Shown here in pieces: positions 56,426 to 64,000 of a stretch of DNA of 64,000 nucleotides. The translations under genes were made by a program, and so were the position numbers. The first letter of the stretch is position 1, and each line of letters begins with the position of its first letter. The notes under the pieces are model-generated. The model had not been told where the DNA came from and ran no database searches. It saw only the letters and a program-made list of their open reading frames with translations. This stretch comes from Gigantopelta aegis (taxonomy: Eukaryota; Mollusca; Gastropoda; Neomphalida; Peltospiridae): assembly GCF_016097555.1 (NCBI RefSeq), contig NC_054704.1, positions 32,558,054 through 32,622,053 of the forward strand. The letters run 5' to 3'.

Positions 56426-58733
56426 CTAGAATAAATACAAATAAAGCATAGATCAAAATGAGACAGTTTATGAATTAAAGCAGCTTGTTACCCAGGGGGC
56501 AAAAAGAAAAATGAACCCAGCTTGCTGTAAATGGTTTGCCACTAAAAATCATATAATACATATATCTAGGAACATAACCTAAGTGGACAACCTTGCCAAA
56601 AAGCTATTGGAAATTCTTAGGTAGCTTTTAAATATGATGCCCCTTTGTGAAATTTATGCAGTGTTTTCCACTTGCCCAAAAGTCAGTCTTAGATTTGGTC
56701 TCTGGAATCTGATGGTGCTAACTGACTTTTAATAACATGTTCAGCATGACCCCTCAGAACCCCCAATTATTATTATTATGAAAACTTATATATGTAAATG
56801 TTGGTCGATTTGGGGAACATTTTGTCTTGATTTATATGAAATTAGGGATAGCCAGTTTGATTAAATAATTTTCAAAATCCAAGATGACCACCATAATGCT
56901 CAACATTCAAAATAGAATCGAAAATGGTGAAATTTGTTCACCAAATCCATTTCAGATCTCCTGAATATCTTTATTCTATATATTTATTGTAACAGAGTTG
57001 TAGCAGTAATTTAAAACATACTGAAGCAGCAAATTTCCAAAAGCATATTGACAAGGTTGTCCACCTAGGTTGGGTTTCCTAGATATATTTAGATATGATT
57101 TTTAGTGACAAACATTTTATAACACGGCCGCGTCCATTTAAAAAAAAAAAAGGTTTTGCCTCCACTTTTACAACAAGATGATTAACTTAAGGTTTCTGGC
57201 AGAGAACAACAAGATAATTTAATGCAAGTTTCCCACTCCTTAAAAGACCAGGAAAATAGCAAAATTAACTCCCCTTTGGTTTTAATGACAGATATCTCAA
57301 AGAGATTATAGGTTAAATTGTTTTTAAACAACCAGTCTTTACAGTGCCTAACAAACATAAGCTTCCATATGGTGTTGTATTATTGGTAGAGTTAACAAAA
57401 CTAATTACAATATATTAATATTTGTGTTGAATGCAATAAATAACCCAATCATTATAAAATTTTATACACTGCCCAATATGAAAAAATACTGCTGGCTAAT
57501 TGTAAGTAAATGTTTACAGAAATATCTTTCTTTAACAACACCACAACACATTATTTAATGTGCAGCCATTAAAAGTCACACATCCATTGCCAAATGAGCC
57601 AATTGCTATTTTTTATACAAAGTGGCTACAACATTTAGTATTTGGCTAATAAAATTATCCTCAAATTAAGGTTGTCAAGAAAATACTCAAAATTGGGTTA
57701 ACCAAGATTTGCTTAAGTGTGAGCCCTGGGCCTGTGCTTGTAAAACAAGAGGTCAAAGACTGTGGTATGTGCTTTCCTGTCTGTGGGAAAGTGCATAAAA
57801 TAGATCCCTTACTGCATTAGGAAAAATGTAGCGATTTCCTCTGACTACGTGACAGAATTATTAATCTATGTGCTTTAGTGGTGTCGTTAAACAAAACAAA
57901 CTATAACTTTATATTATTACATGTACTAAATCGCAAGATGATCAGAATTTCGAGGGCTGGGAAAGTGCATATAAAAGATCCCTTGCTGCTAATGGCAAAA
58001 TATAGCAGGTTTCTTTTAAGACAATGTGTAAGAATTATCAAATATCCAGGGTTTAAGCTGTCATTCGCCAAATCATCAAATACGAATTAATATTGAATTT
58101 GGTGAAAATATTTAATTATCAAATGACCAAAAAGCTAATTCGAAAATCCAGTATCATTATCTTCCGCTATTTGTTTTTGAGGAGTATTTGTTAATACATT
58201 CAAACGCATACAGGTCGGAAATAAGTTTACAAGTCGGAAATAACAACTTCTGAGTAAACACGATCGCAGCATTAGTCTTGCTGTTTGTTATTTTGTACAT
58301 CTACTTTGTGCATGCTTGTTTTGAGCCACTTCCGCCGGATTCCGTAACTGGCTTTATTTTTATCAATCGGAATAGCTCGCTCCTTTTCGCTTCCTCCATG
58401 TGGCCAATGTCACGTGATTTCTTGCGTGCGGAAAAAGACATGTCTCGATTGACTGTTCATGGAATAACACTTACTGGATATATCATAAAGGATTGTTAAA
58501 ACGCTGATTAAACTGTTTAACTCTGTCTTTATTGTTGCTGAATATTTAACAATGTACTGTCATTACAACTCCTAGCAATAACAATAAACTGGGTGCAGTA
58601 AGCCTCGGCAGACGATTGCGATTTAGTTGCATGTAATATTTTTTATCATCGCACATATAAAATTAGCAACTTTATCAATGCGTTCAAATGGCACCAGTTA
58701 ATATACATATATTAATGTGTTGTCATTGATGTC

Positions 58734-58790
<57 letters not shown>

Positions 58791-61700
58791 CACAAACAAG
58801 ACGTCACACTTCACAATGTGGATTTTAAAACGGGGCAGAACTAAAGTAGTAACTCGGCATGGACCCCCATATTTTTTTTATTTTTTTTTACAAAAAACCC
58901 CTACATTTTTGTAGGATGGGACGGACTAGGCTATAGATACTTACTTGTCTGTACTTTATTGTTTTAATGTTCTCGAACTATAAAGAAAAATCTCACAAAT
59001 GAACGAGATGCAAACGACAACAAATCGGATCTCGATGATTGCACGAACCGTGCATGAGAAAACAAACTGACCAGAGTTGAAAGCATAACGCAATTTGGGA
59101 CATTGACGATATGCACCCCAAGGTAGTTTCAGTGTGGATGGCGTAGGCTTGTTGTCATTTGTTTTGTGTCGCAGAAAAATTGTTGGTACAGCATCTTTTT
59201 TAAAAGCCATAACACATGGTATTCCCATATCTCGCTAAAGCCGACAAGCCAGTTTGGACGAATTGAAACTAAAGTGTCTGCTGTTGCAACGGTCTCCGGC
59301 ATTTTCTTCCTGTCCAGTATTTCCACGTTATTTTAATCAAATTCACACACAGCTTTCTCGCAGCAACATTACTAGGAAATGCTTGAAGACTAAATTTATC
59401 GGTTTTTGTATTGCTACAGCCGCCAACAACACACCGTTTAACCATAATAAACACAAAAGAAGCAATGAACAATGGCGCTGACTATCGAAAGGTGTTCCCT
59501 TCGTGACGTCACGGATCAAATCTTACGGAAATTCCCGAAACGAATTCAGCTGGTTCTGTTTTTTAGGGGAATATTTTTAAATGGAAAATATACCGGTATA
59601 TATTTTTTTTACATTTAAAAAAAAAAAATTCTAATCATATTAAATAATATCTTGACTGATATAGCTCAATACATCATACATCTGGCACAGCACTTTAATT
59701 TTGTCATCATTTTTTGGCTACTTGAAACCTGAATTTGGCTAGAGAGTTTTGGGTCAAATTAGCCAAATTGCTAATAATGTTTTAAATCCAGCTTAAACCC
59801 TGAATATCTGATTAAGAGATCAATGTGCCTAGTGTTGTCATTAAGCAAAGAAACTTTAACTTTAGTTACACTCAAGACAGAAATGGAACAACATACCCCT
59901 TGACAGATCTCACATAAGCTTCCAGATTTCGTGTTGTGCTAACTGTTTCATAGGTGCTCTTTTTTGGTGTTCCATAAGCACCGATGTCAACAAACATCTC
60001 ATCTTTACCAGTGTGAGGATGAACCATACCAGGGTTATTGCACAACAGGAACGGACATATCCACAGTGGATATATCTGGAAAAAAATATTTCAAGTAGTG
60101 TTAACTGTAAAATGTTTTAAGTCATCACTTCACTTTTTTCCACAGAGCCACAAGATTTCAAGTTTTATGGGAAACACTTTCTTGGAATCTTACACTGTGA
60201 TCATTGGAAGCCATTGTGTTACGTAACAAGCTAAAGCAATACATGTCCCCTACCGGGCTCAACAGTTAAAGGCCATAACTCTGTCAAAAATGGGTAAATC
60301 ACCATGAAAGATCTCAAAAACTATATGTGAGACAGATGGGGACAGACGGACACCAGACAGACAGAAGGATGAAACCTGTATTCCCATCCGCTTGTCCTGT
60401 GATTTGTCCAAAACGCTACTGATGTTATACCAGAAACAAACATTTCTTTGAAATCCTGTAGTCTGAAAGTACAGACTGAAATCTATTAAACACTAGTTGT
60501 TTGCTATGAACTTAGCTGCTCAACAATAGTGCTGAATCAAAATTTGTTTATTTTTAAATATTTTTAATACGAACCTGGAGTTCCCGGTGAAAGACATCAA
60601 GTGCAGTGTTCAACTGATCCATGGGAACCAGCATGTCCTGGATGATTTGATACTTCTCGTACATCTTCTTGATTGTGTCGCCCTGAGTGAGTTTTAGCAG
60701 AGAAATCTTTGGTGGCACCATCCAACCAAACAGGTAGCGAAACACTGGATGATTACCAAACGGGATGATATCCTAATATGAAAATTACAAACAACATTTA
60801 ACAATCTAGGAATAAATTATTTTGTAATTTTATTTTTAAAAATTATTCAGTGACATTTCTGGAAACCTAAATTTTGGTTTGCAATGTTATTCTATGTATT
60901 TTGGAATTTTGCAATGCATACAACTTTTTTTTTCCCGCTCAGTTCTAAACAAATGATTTCTTGACATTATTTCAGCACATTATTCATCAGCAGCAATTAG
61001 TTTTAAAAATATGGTAATTAAGACACATGTTATATGTTTGAGAAAAATGTCTAGGCAATCTTGATGAACAAACACAAAGATTTTATTTTAATTTTAGTAT
61101 TGGTCTCATTTAGTGATATTTTTCGACAACGAAATGTTATGGAATACTGAGTGTGATTATACAAACCTCCATTTCCCAGAAAATACTGCGTGTGTGTCTG
61201 TGATAGTAGTGACGGAGTGGAATATATTCCACAGCATAACCTGTTTTCAAGAAACCTTCTACGTGTTTGTAGAACCATGGCTTCCAGTAGCAGCCGATGG
61301 AGTTGATCTGCAAACAAAAGGAAATTTCAAAACAGATGCCTTGTAGTATTTCTGGGAATAAAATGACTAAATGTAGTTATGAAAATTACTTTTAATGGAC
61401 ATGTAATTTAATAAGTAATGTTTTAAAACATTTTTTTTATAATAGTTACAAATTCAGGATTGTTCCATTAATTGCACTGTTGAAAATAAGCACAACACTG
61501 ACTAGGCCGTTAAAATTCCTGTCATACAAATAAACGCATATGGTCATCTTCTTGTATGTGACACTGATCTTTTATTTTCGAAAGAAAAGAGGAGCAGAAA
61601 CCACATACAGATTCAATATGCAACAAAACCAGACTTTATTAAAAGGACAAAACATTGTGGCTAAGGATCTGTCCACTCATATAGTCATAATATTCTTAAC

Positions 61701-62290
61701 TATGTACTAAACATTAGGATACCGGTTTATAAATTATACTTGTTCTCTGGACAACTGGACTACTTTTGCTTGGCCAAGATAATTTCCCCCTATTTAGATA
61801 CGTGCTTATTTCAAATGGTCAGAGTTCGACAAATCCGCTAGCCCGACGCCTGTGGCTAGTGGTTTTTAAGTTCGGGCTAGTGAGAAATGCAAAACCACTA
61901 GCCCGCAGTATAACAGACCCACCACCCATATAAAAATGGTGTACCTCCCACCACCCATACAAAAACTCTTGTACCGCCCACCACATAATAATTTCTAGAA
62001 CAATATAACAAATGAACTGAAACCTTTTCTTTTTCTACGTCATCCGTCATGTTGGCTGTCATAACAACAGCTTCATTCCGTGAGTAGACCACACCCTCAA
62101 CAAACTGGTTACCATGGTTTCTCATGACCTGGTTCTTGAACGTAGTGAGCATGTCAGCTTTGGTGTGAACAGGAAAATACTCAATCTTCACAAATTGTTT
62201 TGCTGGCACAATTTTGATTTCGGCTGATACAAGAAATCCCAAGGTTCCATATGACCATGGAACTGAATAAAATAGATCAGGGTTTTCTGT
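56272..62290 (-). CDS. DHCR24: Delta-24 sterol reductase DHCR24 (C-terminal 312 residues, 5 exons)
   Basis: DHCR24 is an FAD-dependent enzyme of the endoplasmic reticulum that reduces the C24 double bond of sterols such as desmosterol, using NADPH. Five exons join in phase: 62290-62024, 61307-61167, 60772-60575, 60075-59897 and 56425-56272, ending at TAA 56272-56274. Landmarks close to the vertebrate protein are [91 protein letters not shown] and [10 protein letters not shown]. The N-terminal membrane segment and most of the FAD-binding domain must lie beyond 62290. No exon for them was recognised in 62291-64000. The last intron (3.5 kb) contains a THAP relic. Confidence 0.97.
57735..57897 (+). 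repeat. SINE copy in the last DHCR24 intron
   Basis: It contains 'gactgtggtatgtgctttc', 'ctgtctgtgggaaagtgcat', 'agatcccttactgcat' and the tail 'tagtggtgtcgttaaacaaa'. A further fragment is at 57960-58030. Confidence 0.8.
58735..58787. repeat. TA microsatellite
   Basis: About 26 TA units in the last DHCR24 intron. Confidence 0.95.
59100..59440 (-). pseudogene. THAP zinc-finger gene relic
   Basis: On the minus strand the frame [20 protein letters not shown] and [17 protein letters not shown] gives the first half of a THAP C2CH domain, and a stop follows near 59269. The second half appears in another frame ([15 protein letters not shown], the AVPTIF box of THAP). Between them the C-x2-H region is damaged by indels. 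It lies inside the last DHCR24 intron. Flanking sequence near 59055-59110 is shared with 24020-24085, so it probably came with a mobile element. Confidence 0.75.
59897..60075 (-). CDS. DHCR24: DHCR24 exon (FVDIGAYG)
   Basis: The exon is 179 nt. It encodes [20 protein letters not shown] and [15 protein letters not shown], ending in the YVRSVKG codons split by the last intron. Confidence 0.95.
60575..60772 (-). CDS. DHCR24: DHCR24 exon ([11 protein letters not shown])
   Basis: Sixty-six codons start [19 protein letters not shown] and include [17 protein letters not shown] and [10 protein letters not shown]. Both ends are phase 0. Confidence 0.97.
61167..61307 (-). CDS. DHCR24: DHCR24 exon ([11 protein letters not shown])
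   Basis: Forty-seven codons encode [19 protein letters not shown], later [19 protein letters not shown]. Both ends are phase 0. Confidence 0.96.
62024..62290 (-). CDS. DHCR24: DHCR24 exon (end of FAD-binding domain)
   Basis: Eighty-nine codons start [19 protein letters not shown], include [18 protein letters not shown] and end DDVEKEK in phase 0 before gtttca. Confidence 0.96.
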
Positions 62291-64000
62291 CTGAAAATAT
62301 AAAAATAATTTTATAAATGTGTACTATAATGATGCTCTCCTGACATATATATATATATATATAGGTTATTACCAGAGTGTTTTTCGGTATTGTCAATATC
62401 ATATATTAGGAATAAAAATTGCATTACGCGAGCCTCTGGCGAGCATAATACATTATTTTTATTCCTAATATATGATATTGACGATACCGAGATATACGAG
62501 GGTAATAATCTCTTTATCATATAAGCTCAAGCTTAATACAACATGTTTTTGTAAACTGTACACACAACTTTAATTCCAGTCCGCCATTACTAGATATTCA
62601 AATGACATAAGAATATGTGGCGCGGTGTATTTTTGAATGGAAATGACGTCAAACTCGAATGACGTCATTTTGGATGTCCTTACATCAAAATAAAGTTATG
62701 CCTAACGTTTTTTGTTTTCTGAACGCTGGACAGCTTTAGGTGTCAAATTGCCATTGAAATGTTTTTATTTTATGACTATGAATGCATACGTCAATCATGG
62801 AGTGTCACCCAAGTATGTTTGCTTAAATGTCAATAAACCTAGTGCCGAGACCTCGACTAATTTACATCTAATTTGCAAAGTTATCAAATTCTCAAAGTAT
62901 GTGATCTGAAAAATATCACATACTTTGATTGCACTGAAAATGTAAGATATTATATGATATATATGATATATATATATATATATATACATACATACATACA
63001 TATATATCTATGTATGTATGTATATATGGGATCCATGAAATTATGAAGCAGGAATAATTTTGTTTGATGATGACCCTCCATCTCAGGCTACCACACTCCA
63101 GTGATATAGAGGACGATTTGAAAGATACAATAGGATATAAAACACAAACAATGGATACATGTTACACTCCTACATCAGGACACAACATTTCAAGAGAACT
63201 GTTGTTCTGTTCGCGTATAGTTAAGCAACTTTAAAATCACTTGAACCACCAATTGGTTATGTGGTGAACAAGTAATTTCTAAAATTAAAAGTACTCTATC
63301 AAATGTCAAATTGAAAATCAGTTTATTTTTTTTAATACATTTGAAGTATGTAGCATAGAACCATGGTTCAAGTGTTTTATAATGAAGTAGGTCTAACTTG
63401 TCAGTTACTAGAACTATATTCGCTTAAGTAAAACTCACATGAACAGACTTCCGGTTACCTAAGATTTTGAAATATTGTCCTGTGACATTATTAATATATT
63501 AAACATGCAGAAATGTATACACAAACATTATGAGCATATGGATTTGCAGAAGAGATATAAGTATTTTTAAAACAATCAGTTTGCCATTGGAAAAACATCA
63601 CTTTTTTTTTTTAAATGACATAATTCTCAAAATTGAATTAATTTTTTTTTACCAGTTTTCATTCGAGTAGGGGGCAGCTTTTTTACAATCTGTTTGTCAA
63701 TCTCAAAAATTTGATATATCCATTTATTTTGTAACAAGTGTGAAAAGAAGTTGTCACAAAACATCAGCACCCCAAAAATATCACCTTATTTCCACACATC
63801 TATCATCAGAAATTATACTCTTGGTTGCTATGTCACGCGAAAGTGTTACACTCCTGACCATTTTTAACATAACATTTGTTATTTATTTTGTAATGCATGC
63901 ATGAAGTCATAGTCATTTCTTACACAAAATACAACACCAAGAAAAGACATTAAAAACTGAATTTATCAATATTGTTGCTTTTAGAGCCAAAAATGTAAAA
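62291..64000. other. Upstream DHCR24 intron sequence, no exon recognised
   Basis: It contains the inverted hairpin repeat at 62360-62962 and a TA/CATA microsatellite at about 62955-63027. The rest is AT-rich sequence in which no supported exon was found. Confidence 0.6.
62360..62962. repeat. Hairpin-bearing repeat, copy 2 (inverted)
   Basis: It is the inverse of 43371-43976. The hairpin arms around 62386-62422 and 62457-62494 keep the same loop motif 'gagcctctggcgagc'. One T fewer in a run near 62709-62714 separates the short frames in the two copies. Confidence 0.85.

Overview
This window is nuclear DNA of an animal, most likely a marine mollusc (possibly a gastropod). The evidence is AT-rich sequence, small exons with GT-AG introns of a few hundred bases to about 4.5 kb, metazoan housekeeping genes, many diverged tRNA-derived SINE copies, Tc1/mariner elements and a Polinton/adintovirus-like element. 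The organism call is inference; no ribosomal or mitochondrial marker is present.

Three host genes lie on the minus strand. (1) NDC1, the transmembrane nucleoporin, has 12 exons recognised between 19372 and 1851. Its first coding exon was not found and its last exons lie beyond position 1. (2) MFSD1, a lysosomal major-facilitator transporter, is complete: 13 coding exons from 39159 to 28353, and all splice phases close to 493 codons plus stop. (3) DHCR24, delta-24 sterol reductase, has its last five coding exons (C-terminal 312 residues) between 62290 and 56272. Its 5' half lies beyond the window.

Much of the rest is mobile DNA. NDC1 introns hold two broken Tc1-like (DD34E) transposons, a 617-bp relative of one of them, and a 2.1-kb TTAA-flanked inverted-repeat element carrying a truncated THAP-domain reading frame. 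MFSD1 introns hold a SINE, foldback elements, a TTAA-flanked MITE family and a 16-unit minisatellite. Two palindromic MITEs with exact 9-bp target duplications sit at 25.6 and 38.8 kb.

The most unusual object is at 44112-51821. It is a 7.7-kb Polinton/adintovirus-like element with about 0.7-kb terminal inverted repeats and an exact 6-bp target duplication (AGTGTA). It carries four minus-strand genes, each with its own TATA-like box: a C2H2 finger-polyQ-packaging ATPase, a small basic protein, a BIR (IAP-like) gene broken by a frame change, and a double PC4-domain protein. No polymerase, integrase or capsid gene is visible. Its repeats and the promoter region between the BIR and PC4 genes contain seven abutting decamer pairs resembling p53-family response elements. 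A decayed second copy of the ATPase gene start lies at 41.8 kb.
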